This document shows positions 7,363 to 16,543 of a stretch of DNA of 51,401 bases, one piece after another. Under the pieces are notes generated by a model. It saw only the letters and a program-made list of their open reading frames with translations. It did not search any database and was not told the DNA's origin. The DNA is from an uncultured Ruminococcus sp. GTDB taxonomy: Bacteria > Bacillota > Clostridia > Oscillospirales > Ruminococcaceae. Where the stretch lies: the NCBI GenBank assembly GCA_902786975.1, contig CADAES010000018.1:1-51401 (forward strand), read 5' to 3'. Each line of letters opens with the position of its first letter. Position 1 is the first letter of the stretch. A program made the position numbers and the translations under genes.

Positions 7363-9180
7363 TCATTCTTCCTTTTGCGCCTCGACACTGTCTTTAAGGC
7401 CCGTCAGCGAGTACACGAACACTTCCTTTGATTTACCTTTGAGCGGGATAGTGCCGATAGGCTCGACAGTCACTCTGTCCTTTACCTTATCGTAGACTTC
7501 CTGGCTGATGAGGACCTGTCCTCGTTTTGCGTTTGCTTCAAGCCTTGCCGCCGTGTTTACGGTATCACCGATAGCCGTATAGTCCATTCTGAATGAACAG
7601 CCTATATTTCCGACGACAGCCCTGCCGCAGTTCACGCCCACGCCGAAGCCTACCGAGCGCCCGTACTTTTCGAGGAACTTGCTCTCGATAGCGTCGCCTC
7701 CCGCAACGATATCAAGCGCAGTTTTGCAGGCTTTGAAAATGTAGTCGTCGAGGTCGAACGGTGCATTGAACACCGCCATAGTCGCATCGCCGATAAACTT
7801 ATCCAGCGTACCGCCGTTATTGAAGATAGAGTTTGTCGTCAGCTCAAGATAGCTGTTGAGGATATCGACGACCTGTTCAGGCTGGAGGTTCTCCGACATA
7901 GGCGTAAAGCCTCTTATATCCACAAACAGCACAGCGACTTCTCTGCTTTCGCCGCCGAGCGTGATATTATACCCGCCCGACTTGGTTATCTCCTCTACCA
8001 CCTGCGGTGCTACATACTTTTTGAATGTGTCCGATATCTTCTTTCTCTCCGCAGATGCCGACAGATAGCTGTGGACGATGCACAGCGCACAGACCGCCAG
8101 CACACACAGCGGGAAGTACACGAACGGAAGTATCGTACCCGTGTTGTTTAGCATTACCGCCGTAAAGGTGAAGCCTGCTATCAGCGCAGCCGCAAGGGCT
8201 ATTGCCCAGCCGGGCTTTACTTTTCTGAACACTATGAATATCACGCCGAGCATAAACGCATACGCAAGCGATATCAGCAGTCTGTCCACGCTCGTCGGGT
8301 ATTTGCCGTCCATAAGCGACTGCATGATATTGGCGTGTATCTCGCACCCGAACATAAGCTCGGAGCTGTTGGGCACGGCATACTGGTCGTACAGACCTGT
8401 CGCATAGGCGCCCATAATAACTATGCACCCGCTGAACACCTTGGGATCGACCTCTCCCGAAAGCACGCTGCTGAGCGAAACTATCTCATAGTTGCCCGGC
8501 TTTCCGGCGTACTGTATGTTCATTCGCCCGTTTTCGAGTGCGGGGCTGTTCTCGCTTATACCACGCTTTTCGCAGTACATCTTGTACGCCTGATAAGACA
8601 GGCTGTACTGTGTGCGCCCCTGATAGCTGCAAGTCAGCAGAGCCGAGCGCAGCACGCCGTCGGTGTCGGGGAGCGCATTAACAAAGCCCGTCTGACAGAC
8701 ATCGTTCATTATCGGTCGGTCTATCGCCTCGATATTGAAGTTGTCAACGTACATCTGTCCGTCGTTGCCCGTGCGCATAACGCTGTTGTAGTTGATATAA
8801 GAGCCCGCAACGACGTTCTTGTTCTTTTCGCACGCTTCTTTCAGCGCATTGTCGCCCTTTTCGTCCATTTTGCTCGAAAGGATAAGGTCCATTACGATAA
8901 CGTCGGGATAGTCGCCCAGGGCGTTTATAACGTCTGCATACACCTGTCGGGACCACGTTCCCATAGCGCCAAGCTCTCGCAGCGTCTTGTTGTCGATAGC
9001 GATTATCTTTATCTTGTTGTTGATGCCTCGGGGGCTTTGGTAGAGTCTGTCCGTAAGCAGCTTCTCAAACTTTCCGAAAAAATCGAACCAGCACAGTGCG
9101 AACACCGCAAGCATTATCACGACAGTTTCGCACACCATGACAAGCAGCTTCCTGCGGCTGCCGAACGTCTTGTTTTTCAT
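7363..9180 (-). CDS. CHASE2-sensor membrane adenylate cyclase (class III)
   Basis: The protein has 605 residues. GAGGTG is seven bases before the ATG at 9180, which is preferred over the in-frame ATG at 9186. A first membrane segment lies at about residues 12-30. An extracellular CHASE2 sensor follows (about 35-290, with IKIIAIDNKTLRELG and VIVMDLILSSK). Next come three membrane segments (about 300-380) and a cytoplasmic class III cyclase domain (about 410-590). All catalytic and adenine-reading positions look canonical: VDIRGFT, LDKFIGDATMAVF with Lys and the second metal Asp, and RMDYTAIGDTVNTAARLE with Asp, Asn and Arg. It should make cAMP in response to an external signal, presumably as a homodimer. 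It stands next to the PAS-cyclase but has its own promoter. Confidence 0.92.
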   Translation of the reverse strand: MKNKTFGSRRKLLVMVCETVVIMLAVFALCWFDFFGKFEKLLTDRLYQSPRGINNKIKIIAIDNKTLRELGAMGTWSRQVYADVINALGDYPDVIVMDLILSSKMDEKGDNALKEACEKNKNVVAGSYINYNSVMRTGNDGQMYVDNFNIEAIDRPIMNDVCQTGFVNALPDTDGVLRSALLTCSYQGRTQYSLSYQAYKMYCEKRGISENSPALENGRMNIQYAGKPGNYEIVSLSSVLSGEVDPKVFSGCIVIMGAYATGLYDQYAVPNSSELMFGCEIHANIMQSLMDGKYPTSVDRLLISLAYAFMLGVIFIVFRKVKPGWAIALAAALIAGFTFTAVMLNNTGTILPFVYFPLCVLAVCALCIVHSYLSASAERKKISDTFKKYVAPQVVEEITKSGGYNITLGGESREVAVLFVDIRGFTPMSENLQPEQVVDILNSYLELTTNSIFNNGGTLDKFIGDATMAVFNAPFDLDDYIFKACKTALDIVAGGDAIESKFLEKYGRSVGFGVGVNCGRAVVGNIGCSFRMDYTAIGDTVNTAARLEANAKRGQVLISQEVYDKVKDRVTVEPIGTIPLKGKSKEVFVYSLTGLKDSVEAQKEE

Positions 9181-9222
9181 TGACATACACCTCTTGTATA
9201 CGGCTTTTTATATTTACCTGTT

Positions 9223-9251
9223 ATTATAACATAAAAAATCCGATTTGTCAC
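9223..9251 (-). promoter_or_regulatory. Promoter of the CHASE2-cyclase gene
   Basis: On the minus strand GTGACA (9251-9246), 17 nt, TATAAT (9228-9223). It is divergent from the promoter at 9271-9299. Confidence 0.72.
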
Positions 9252-9270
9252 TATCCAAGAGTAAAATATA

Positions 9271-9299
9271 TTGACAAAAGTGCAAGATTGTGATACTAT
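9271..9299 (+). promoter_or_regulatory. Promoter of the FecR / beta-repeat protein gene
   Basis: TTGACA (9271-9276), 17-nt spacer and TACTAT (9294-9299). Transcription would begin near 9306, so the open frame beginning at 9290 cannot supply the start codon. The true start must lie downstream. Confidence 0.75.
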
Positions 9300-9346
9300 T
9301 ATTTTATAAGCGGCTGTTCGGCAGGAAGCGGCAGCCACAACGTTTT

Positions 9347-12300
9347 ATGTTTGATACGATAAAAAGGGTCGTGAAGAAAAAAATGAAATTATCAGCTTTA
9401 TTACACAGCAAGCTGTTTATAGGTATAGCCGCAGGTGTGACCGCAGCAGCTGCTGCCACCACGGCTTTTTTTCTCACACGCAAAAGCGATGAGGAATACC
9501 GTGTTATCAAGGTGTTTGAAAAGACCGGAACATCTATAGTCACCCGTCCTGATGTGGGCGATATAAAGCCGTACGTCGGCATGAACCTTGAAAGCGGCGA
9601 CAGCGTGTGCACCTATAAGGACAGCACTATGCGCATAAGCCTTGACAATACAAAGTATATGTTTATGGAGCCTGAGACCAAGCTTGAGCTTGAAGCGTCG
9701 GGCGATAAGAACGACAACAGAACAAAGATAATCCTCAAAAGCGGCAGCGTTCTCAACGAGATAACAAAACCGCTGTCGTCAGATTCATCTTATGTGGTAT
9801 CGGCTCCCAAAGCGAGCATGGCGGTACACGGCACCAGCTTCCGTGTATTTGTCGAAAAAGTGGGCGACGACTACATAATAACCCTGTATGCCTTTGAGGG
9901 CACGGTCAAGGTGACGCTGCTTGACGAAAACGGTAACGACACCAACAAAACCGCCTCTGTTTCCAAGGACAAGTGCATAAAGATAAAGACTGTCCACAAC
10001 AGCAGCAAGGACCCGTCCGAAGACGGAACATCGTTCTTTGTATATCAGAACGAAAAGGGCGAGCTTGATCCTGTCCCCGAGGGGAAAAGCCCGATCATGG
10101 ACTTCAATTACGAGGATATCCCCTACGAAACACTCAAAGAGGTATTCGATACCGACAAGGGCAACGAGCTGAAGCTGTCCCCCGAGGTCCTGCAAAAGGT
10201 CATTGACGCTATGACAAAGGGCGGCGGCGACCCGAACGAAACAACGACAACTACGGTCACGACCGGGGAGACCACGACAACGACCGAAGAAGAAACGACC
10301 ACAACGCCGGAAGAAACTACCACGACGCCCGAAGAAACTACTACAACGGGCGAAGAAACGACTACAACTCCGAAAGAAACTACGACTACTCTGACAGAAA
10401 CTACCGTTCCGCCGGAGACGACTACGACCCAAAGCTCGGCTGTTACAACGACTACGTCGGAAACGACCTCGACTCAGAGCTCTACCGGCACAACGCCTGT
10501 GACCTCCGAGACTACCGATACAACGACCTCAGAGAACGTCCCGCCCGCTGAGGATCTGTTCACCGTAAAGTTCGTTGACCGCAGCGGTAATGTGATATCT
10601 TCACAGACAGTAAAGAAGGGCAAAAGCGCACAGGCTCCGAGCAACATCACTCAAAGCTATACCTCCGGCGGCTGGACTATGCTGTTCGACGGCTGGGATA
10701 AGGACTATACGAACGTACAGAGCGATCTTACGATAAAGCCGGTCTACAAGGCAAAGCAGCGCTTCACAGTCACCTTCTACGACTACAACGGCAGCGTACT
10801 TTCAACGCAGACTGTCGAAAAAGATAACGGCGCATCTGAGCCGGAAGACTATACAAAGACATATGTTAACAGCTCAACAGGCAGGACTATGGTATTTGAC
10901 GGCTGGGACACCGATTTCAGCAATATCCAGGCAGATACCTCCGTAAAGCCGGTATATAAGGCGGCTGCCGTCTATACCGTTACCTTCTACGGTCATAACG
11001 GAGAGAAGCTAAGCACACAGGAGGTCGAGCAGGGCAAATCGGCAACAAAGCCTGCTGACCCCGAGAGCTACACCGACGATGACGGCTGGACAATGGAGTT
11101 TGACAAGTGGGATACAGATTTCACCAACGTTCAGAAAGACCTCAAAGTAACGGCAGTATACAAGGCAAGAGCACGTTACACAGTTCAGTTCTACACGCAC
11201 GGCGGCGTTAAGTACGGCTCGGCGCAGACCGTCGAAAAGGGCAAGTCGGCAACTAAGCCTGCAAACCCAAGCAGCTACACCGACGATGACGGCTGGACGA
11301 TGGAATTCGACAAGTGGGATACAGATTTCACCAATGTTCAGAAAGACCTCAAAGTAACAGCCGTATACAAGGCAAGAGCACGTTACACAGTTCAGTTCTA
11401 CACACACGGCGGCGTTAAGTACGGCTCGGCACAGACCGTCGAAAAGGGCAAGTCGGCAACAAAGCCTGCAAGCCCAAGCAGCTACACCGACGATGACGGC
11501 TGGACGATGGAATTCGACAAGTGGGATACAGATTTCACCAACGTTCAGAAGAATCTCGACGTAACGGCTGAATACAAGGCAAGAGCACGTTACACCGTTC
11601 AGTTCTACACACACGGCGGCGTTAAGTACGGCTCGGCACAGACCGTCGAAAAGGGCAAGTCGGCAACCAAGCCAACAAACCCAAGCAGCTACACCGACGA
11701 TGACGGCTGGACGATGGAGTTTGACAAGTGGGATACAGATTTCACCGACGTTCAGAAAGACCTCGACGTAACGGCTGAATACAAGGCAAGAGCACGTTAC
11801 ACCGTTCAGTTCTACACACACGGCGGCGTTAAATACGGCTCGGCACAGACCGTTGAAAAGGGCCAGTCGGCAACTAAGCCAACAGACCCCGAGAGCTACA
11901 CGGACGGCGACGGTATCTCGTGGGTATTTGACAAATGGGATACAAGCTTCAGCAAGGTCGAGAAAGACCTCGACGTTACCGCTGTTTACAAGCGTGGCGT
12001 TCTTATCAGGTTCCTTGACTACAGCAAGACCGTGGTGAAAAAGCAGATCGTAGAAAAAGGCGGCAGCGGCACACCTCCGACTGTTCCGGAGACTGTCAAT
12101 ACCTCAGACGGGACACTTTACTTCGGCGGCTGGACAGACTACACCAACGTCGAAGAGGACTGTGACTCACAAGCCATCTACGGCAAGCATACACACGTAT
12201 CTCTATACGATATGCGCGGAAATTCGCCCGACAGCTCAATGACTCCTTCCGAAGAGCAGGTAGCCGGAAGCAAGTTTGTACTTCCCGACTATGTAACATC

Positions 12301-12739
12301 GGGTGATTATAACGAGGGCTGGTTCCAGTCCACATCGGGAATGAAAGCGACCAGCACCGAGCCCACAGACAGTGCGACACTTTCAAACGATTCAAATGAA
12401 AACATCTATCTGCTGCTGCGCTACAGCAATTCTCCTTTTGAAGAGTATGTAAACGACGTACTGGAAACATCAGCAGAATGCACGATGTTCCGTGATACGG
12501 ACGGCAGTTACTATTTCGTTTCCGGAGAGGGCGCATACCTCAGCACTGCGATATGCGACAGCTCGGGCAACGGCACTGTCAACGGTATACCTCTGAATGC
12601 CTGCACATTTGAGACCAACTTTGGCAGCAATGTTTCGTACAGCACGCTGTATACGCTTATGCAGGATAAAACGAACAACGTCAAGGTAACAAAGGTCAGA
12701 TTGGATCTCCTGAAAGATCCTAACATCGACGACTACTAA
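9347..12739 (+). CDS. FecR-domain, Thr-rich, beta-repeat surface protein
   Basis: The protein has about 1130 residues. The promoter excludes the upstream ATG at 9290, leaving 9347 (chosen) or 9383; neither has a strong ribosome site. The N-terminus is a basic segment and one hydrophobic helix (about residues 22-45) with no clear cleavage site, so it may be a membrane anchor. Residues about 55-240 form a FecR-like domain (GMNLESGDSV, AVHGTSFRV). A low-complexity linker of Thr and Glu (TTTTxEETT, about 295-400) follows. Then come eight repeats of about 65-69 residues (about 405-960), each of the pattern YTVxFYxxxG...FDxWDTDFxxVxxDLxVxAVYK. These fit InlB B-repeat / Listeria-Bacteroides (Flg_new) modules. 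The C-terminal 160 residues or so are unrecognised. Likely a cell-surface stalk protein; the ligand is unknown. Confidence 0.85.
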   Translation: MFDTIKRVVKKKMKLSALLHSKLFIGIAAGVTAAAAATTAFFLTRKSDEEYRVIKVFEKTGTSIVTRPDVGDIKPYVGMNLESGDSVCTYKDSTMRISLDNTKYMFMEPETKLELEASGDKNDNRTKIILKSGSVLNEITKPLSSDSSYVVSAPKASMAVHGTSFRVFVEKVGDDYIITLYAFEGTVKVTLLDENGNDTNKTASVSKDKCIKIKTVHNSSKDPSEDGTSFFVYQNEKGELDPVPEGKSPIMDFNYEDIPYETLKEVFDTDKGNELKLSPEVLQKVIDAMTKGGGDPNETTTTTVTTGETTTTTEEETTTTPEETTTTPEETTTTGEETTTTPKETTTTLTETTVPPETTTTQSSAVTTTTSETTSTQSSTGTTPVTSETTDTTTSENVPPAEDLFTVKFVDRSGNVISSQTVKKGKSAQAPSNITQSYTSGGWTMLFDGWDKDYTNVQSDLTIKPVYKAKQRFTVTFYDYNGSVLSTQTVEKDNGASEPEDYTKTYVNSSTGRTMVFDGWDTDFSNIQADTSVKPVYKAAAVYTVTFYGHNGEKLSTQEVEQGKSATKPADPESYTDDDGWTMEFDKWDTDFTNVQKDLKVTAVYKARARYTVQFYTHGGVKYGSAQTVEKGKSATKPANPSSYTDDDGWTMEFDKWDTDFTNVQKDLKVTAVYKARARYTVQFYTHGGVKYGSAQTVEKGKSATKPASPSSYTDDDGWTMEFDKWDTDFTNVQKNLDVTAEYKARARYTVQFYTHGGVKYGSAQTVEKGKSATKPTNPSSYTDDDGWTMEFDKWDTDFTDVQKDLDVTAEYKARARYTVQFYTHGGVKYGSAQTVEKGQSATKPTDPESYTDGDGISWVFDKWDTSFSKVEKDLDVTAVYKRGVLIRFLDYSKTVVKKQIVEKGGSGTPPTVPETVNTSDGTLYFGGWTDYTNVEEDCDSQAIYGKHTHVSLYDMRGNSPDSSMTPSEEQVAGSKFVLPDYVTSGDYNEGWFQSTSGMKATSTEPTDSATLSNDSNENIYLLLRYSNSPFEEYVNDVLETSAECTMFRDTDGSYYFVSGEGAYLSTAICDSSGNGTVNGIPLNACTFETNFGSNVSYSTLYTLMQDKTNNVKVTKVRLDLLKDPNIDDY
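11177..12004 (+). repeat. Four tandem 207-bp repeats, near-identical
   Basis: Copies start at 11177, 11384, 11591 and 11798, each exactly 207 bp (69 codons). The first three are almost identical at the DNA level; the fourth diverges in its second half. Four more divergent copies flank them. The sequence identity points to recent expansion or homogenisation. Confidence 0.9.
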
Positions 12740-12745
12740 CTAAAA

Positions 12746-12784
12746 GGGAAGAATACAGCCCGGCTGTATTCTTCCCTGTGTTTT
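12746..12784 (+). terminator. Strong intrinsic terminator after the beta-repeat protein gene
   Basis: GGGAAGAATACAGCC and its perfect complement GGCTGTATTCTTCCC flank a single base and are followed by TGTGTTTT. No separate promoter is seen before the next gene, so partial read-through may feed it. Confidence 0.8.
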
Positions 12785-12800
12785 GAACGGAGAAGAAAAA

Positions 12801-14096
12801 ATGAAGAAAAACGTCCGCACGATACTTGTGTGCCTGCTCTGCTGGGCAGCGGTGCTCGCTGTGGCTTTCGGGCTGCTGTGCGCCGCAGCCGCAGTACCGA
12901 GCAGCAGCATAAAAGACAACCTTATGCAAAGCAGCAAAAAGCTCGCCTCGCAGTCTCCGCACGGTACGACTCTGGGCAGCACATACCACAGCATACAGGA
13001 CAACTACGCCGACGCTGTGCTTTTAGGTGTTGCGGCGAATATGTCTTCGGACGATGTGTTTCGCAGTGCGCTTGACACAAAGTATTACGACGACGGTTTC
13101 GGTCCCGCAGTCGGGATACAGGCGACGCTCACGGGCAGAGATGCCAATACCGACTACACCCGTTACTGGCACGGCTCTCTGGTGCTGATACGCCCCCTGC
13201 TTGCCATAACAGACATAAACGGCATACGCATCATATGCAGCGTTATCATATCGCTTTTGCTCGTTCTTGACTGTTTTTTGCTGATACGCAGAAAGAACAT
13301 CGCCGCCTGCGTGATACTTGCGGTATCGGCAATACTCGTGCAGATATGGTTCGTATTCACATCGCTTGAATATATGACGGTGTTTATTGTAATGCTCGCC
13401 GTTATGCCGCTGTTTATCCGCTTTGCGCAGAACGCACGGATGCTTGCGGTCATATCCGCCGGCACAGGCACTCTCACAGCCTTTGCGGACTTTCTTACCG
13501 CAGAAACGCTGACGCTTCTCGTGCCGCTTACAATAGCGTTCTTTATCACCGCACAAAAGGGTGAAAAGGCCGACAACAAAAAAAGCCTTATCACAGCCGC
13601 TGCCTGCGGTGCGGCATGGGGCGGTGCGTACCTGCTCACTTTTGCGGCAAAGTGGGTCGCAGCCTCGGCGGTGCTGGGCAGGAACGTGTCGGATATAGCC
13701 GTTTCCGCTGCGGCACAGAGAATAAGCGGTATGGGCGACGACATTGCCTCGCCGGTCGAGCTGTTTTTCTCCTCGTTCGGTGCGAACCTCTCGATGCTCT
13801 CCCCTGTCAGCAGCAAAATAAACGTGGCAGCTATCGCAATATGGCTCGCTTTGTTCGCAGCGGTCTGCATTTTCCTAAAGCGCAGAGATACAAAGCTCCA
13901 CAGCCTTTCAAAGCCGACTATGATAATAATAGCCTGCCTGCCGCTGCTTCGGTTCGGCGTGCTGATGAACCACTCCTATCTGCACAATTACTTTACCTAC
14001 CGTGCCCTTATGCCGAGCATAATGGCGCTGACGGGGCTTATGTACTACCGTGTGAACGGCTCGGACAAGAAGCAGGGCCGAAAGATAAAAAACTGA
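12801..14096 (+). CDS. Polytopic membrane protein of unknown function
   Basis: The protein has 431 residues, starting at the ATG at 12801, which has GGAG eight bases upstream; the in-frame ATG at 12783 does not. It has one N-terminal hydrophobic helix (about 10-32), an outside loop of about 110 residues containing the motif YTRYWHGSLVLIRPL, and then about eight membrane helices. The plan of one helix, a large extracytoplasmic loop and many helices recalls GT-C glycosyltransferases or lipid-linked sugar-processing proteins. No catalytic signature was identified, so this is weak. The stop is 20 bp from the TTG start of the flavin oxidoreductase, which argues for an operon and a shared pathway, perhaps cell-envelope glycan. 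Confidence 0.75.
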   Translation: MKKNVRTILVCLLCWAAVLAVAFGLLCAAAAVPSSSIKDNLMQSSKKLASQSPHGTTLGSTYHSIQDNYADAVLLGVAANMSSDDVFRSALDTKYYDDGFGPAVGIQATLTGRDANTDYTRYWHGSLVLIRPLLAITDINGIRIICSVIISLLLVLDCFLLIRRKNIAACVILAVSAILVQIWFVFTSLEYMTVFIVMLAVMPLFIRFAQNARMLAVISAGTGTLTAFADFLTAETLTLLVPLTIAFFITAQKGEKADNKKSLITAAACGAAWGGAYLLTFAAKWVAASAVLGRNVSDIAVSAAAQRISGMGDDIASPVELFFSSFGANLSMLSPVSSKINVAAIAIWLALFAAVCIFLKRRDTKLHSLSKPTMIIIACLPLLRFGVLMNHSYLHNYFTYRALMPSIMALTGLMYYRVNGSDKKQGRKIKN

Positions 14097-14115
14097 CATC
14101 AACGGAGAAAACACA

Positions 14116-15642
14116 TTGAAAAAGATTGTTGTTATCGGCGCAGGTCCCGCTGGGCTGACCGCCGCATATGAACTGCTCAAAGCAGGATACAGCGTCACCG
14201 TGCTCGAAGCGTCCGACCGTATCGGCGGTATATGTACAAGCGTGCAGCACGGCGGCTGCCGTATGGACCTTGGCGGTCACCGTCTGTTTTCAAAGGACGA
14301 GCGCATAGCACAGTGGTGGAAGCAGATAATGCCACTGCAGGGTGCGCCGTCGCTCGACGACAAGCTCACGGGCAGAAAAAAGCGTTATCCAAAAGGCGGC
14401 GCCGACCCCGAGCGAACCGACAGCGTTCTGCTTATCCGTGAGCGCTCCTCGCATATCTATTACAAGCGCAGAATGTTCGATTATCCGCTGAAATTCAGCC
14501 TCGGTATGCTCGCAAGCTTTGACCCGCTTACCGCAGCAAAGGTCATAGGGAGCTATCTTTATTGCAGCGTCACAAAGCTGCCCGAAACGAACCTTGAAAA
14601 CTTCTATATCAACCGATTCGGGCGTGTGCTGTACAGTATGTTCTTTGAAAGCTACACGCAAAAGCTGTGGGGAAAGCACCCACGCTGCATTTCCGCCGAT
14701 TGGGGCGTCCAGCGTGTCAAGGGTATCAGCATCACAACGGTCGCCAAGGATATGCTGCGAAAGCTGACAGGGACAAAAAGTGCTGAAAATACGGAGACCT
14801 CACTGATAGAACAGTTCTGGTACCCCAAGCTCGGCTCGGGACAGCTGTGGGAAGCTGTCGCTCAAAGGATACGGGAAATGGGCGGACGCATCGTAGCCGA
14901 CAGCCGTGTCACGGGATTTCGCACCGAAAACGGGCGTTTGACCCATGCTGTGTGCGGTGACAGGGCGTATGCCGCAGACGAGTTTATATCGTCGATGCCG
15001 CTGAGCGAGCTTGTAAACGCTCTGCCCTCCCCCGAAAGCATACGCTCAACGGCAAACGGTCTGCCGTACCGTGAGCTTGTTGTGCTCGGACTGCTCGTTG
15101 ACAGGATAGAGCTTAAAAACCGCAGTGCAAAGCCAACTTTGGGAAATATCCTGCCCGATGTGTGGATCTACGTTCAGGACCGCCGTGTAAAGCTCGGACG
15201 GATACAGATATTCAACAACTGGTCGCCGTATATCGTTAAGGACCCGCAAAGGACGGTCTGGCTCGGGCTTGAATACTTCTGTTCAAAGGGCGATGAGATC
15301 TGGGAAATGAGCGAGAAGCAGCTGCTTTCGCTCGTTCTCGGTGAGCTTTGCAGGATAGGCGTGCTCAAAAGCCCGAAGGTGCTCGGTCATCACGCCGAAC
15401 ACGTTGAAAAAGCCTACCCTGCATACTTCGGCACATATCCACGCCTGGACACCATAAAAAACTATCTCGACGGCTTTGATAATCTCTGGTGCGTCGGGCG
15501 CAACGGTCAGCACCGCTACAACAATATGGACCATTCGATGATGACCGCTATCCTCGCTGCGCAGGCAATAAAACAGGGCAGCAGAGATAAAGCGCCGATA
15601 TGGAGCGTCAATACCGATAAAGCATACCACGAGCACAGGTGA
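14116..15642 (+). CDS. FAD-dependent amine-oxidase-fold oxidoreductase (UDP-galactopyranose mutase / protoporphyrinogen oxidase-like)
   Basis: The protein has 508 residues and begins at a TTG with GGAG eight bases upstream. The N-terminus VVIGAGPAGLTAAYELL is a dinucleotide-binding GxGxxG motif. It is followed by LEASDRIGGI and by LGGHRLFS, the flavin-contact segment shared with UDP-galactopyranose mutases and related flavoenzymes. The C-terminal block NGQHRYNNMDHSMMTA closes the FAD site. No membrane segment is evident. Pairing with a polytopic membrane protein suggests a sugar-nucleotide or lipid-linked-sugar flavoenzyme, but protoporphyrinogen-oxidase-like or carotenoid-type activity cannot be excluded from sequence alone. 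Confidence 0.82.
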   Translation: MKKIVVIGAGPAGLTAAYELLKAGYSVTVLEASDRIGGICTSVQHGGCRMDLGGHRLFSKDERIAQWWKQIMPLQGAPSLDDKLTGRKKRYPKGGADPERTDSVLLIRERSSHIYYKRRMFDYPLKFSLGMLASFDPLTAAKVIGSYLYCSVTKLPETNLENFYINRFGRVLYSMFFESYTQKLWGKHPRCISADWGVQRVKGISITTVAKDMLRKLTGTKSAENTETSLIEQFWYPKLGSGQLWEAVAQRIREMGGRIVADSRVTGFRTENGRLTHAVCGDRAYAADEFISSMPLSELVNALPSPESIRSTANGLPYRELVVLGLLVDRIELKNRSAKPTLGNILPDVWIYVQDRRVKLGRIQIFNNWSPYIVKDPQRTVWLGLEYFCSKGDEIWEMSEKQLLSLVLGELCRIGVLKSPKVLGHHAEHVEKAYPAYFGTYPRLDTIKNYLDGFDNLWCVGRNGQHRYNNMDHSMMTAILAAQAIKQGSRDKAPIWSVNTDKAYHEHR

Positions 15643-15707
15643 TAAATCATCTGTTGTACGCTTTGACTAAATTTCTTATATAAATCTTATAAATATATCA
15701 AAAATCA

Positions 15708-15736
15708 TTGAAAAATTGAGCGAATTGTGGTATAAT
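15708..15736 (+). promoter_or_regulatory. Promoter of the metallohydrolase / GGDEF pair
   Basis: TTGAAA (15708-15713), a 17-nt spacer and TATAAT (15731-15736). Confidence 0.72.
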
Positions 15737-15776
15737 TACCGATAGTTAAGCTTTTTGTTTACGGGAGGTGTATGCC

Positions 15777-16484
15777 TTGTTAAGATTTTTGGGCAGAGGT
15801 TCCGCTTTTTTCCCCGACAACAACTGCGCCTTTTTTGTAAAGGACGGCGACCTCGTGCTTATCGACTGCCCTATGTCAGCCGTGCATAAGATATGCAAGG
15901 TCGGTCTGCGGACGCTTGGCGGCGAAAATGTCAGCAGGATCGTAACGGTCATAACCCACACCCATTCCGATCATGTCGGTGGGCTGGGTATGATGATACA
16001 CTATTGCTGTTATGTCCTGCATATCCCCGTTCTCGTTGTCGCACCGAGCGAACAGGTCGCAAAGGATCTGTATCTGCTAACCGATACGCTGGACGGCTGC
16101 GAAAAAGGGAGTTACGAGATAGTAACTGCCGCTGATGCCGGTCTTGACTGGATAGAATGCCCTGTGCCCACCGAGCATTCCGAACAGCTGCAAGGCAAAT
16201 GCTTTGGCTGGGTGCTGTCGCTTGACGGTGAACGCATCGTCTATACGGGAGATACCTGCACGCTTGATCCGTTCATACCCTATATGACGCAGGGCTGTTA
16301 TCTTTATACCGAAGTGTCAGTCTACAGATCACCGGTGCATCTTTACATAGAGGATATCCAAGCACAGCTGGAGAAAATGAAAGATAAAAAAATGAAGGTG
16401 TATTTTATGCACCTTGACGACGAAAAAGCCATTGAACAGGCAGCAAAGAGTCTCGGTGCGCAGCTTGCACCGCTTTTTGAATAA
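15777..16484 (+). CDS. Metallo-beta-lactamase-fold hydrolase
   Basis: The protein has 235 residues. GGGAGG at 15763-15768 is eight bases before the TTG at 15777. The in-frame GTG at 15768 overlaps it and cannot be the start. The metal motif THTHSDHVGGLG (HxHxDH) is complete, a later H lies in PTEHSEQ, and the Asp ligand lies in VYTGDTCTL. A final His is in VYFMHLDDE. This is the compact form of the fold, as in small phosphodiesterase or hydrolase members. The substrate is unknown. It lies 59 bp before the diguanylate cyclase without a clear promoter between, so a link to cyclic-nucleotide turnover is possible but only inferred. Confidence 0.88.
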   Translation: MLRFLGRGSAFFPDNNCAFFVKDGDLVLIDCPMSAVHKICKVGLRTLGGENVSRIVTVITHTHSDHVGGLGMMIHYCCYVLHIPVLVVAPSEQVAKDLYLLTDTLDGCEKGSYEIVTAADAGLDWIECPVPTEHSEQLQGKCFGWVLSLDGERIVYTGDTCTLDPFIPYMTQGCYLYTEVSVYRSPVHLYIEDIQAQLEKMKDKKMKVYFMHLDDEKAIEQAAKSLGAQLAPLFE

Positions 16485-16543
16485 ACATAGTAAGAACCGG
16501 CTCGAGATTCAGCCGCACAACATATTATACAGGAGGTCACATT

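Noticed and set aside
9290-9346. Longer N-terminus of the FecR protein
   Set aside because: The ATG at 9290 lies between the -35 and -10 boxes of the promoter, so it is not in the transcript.
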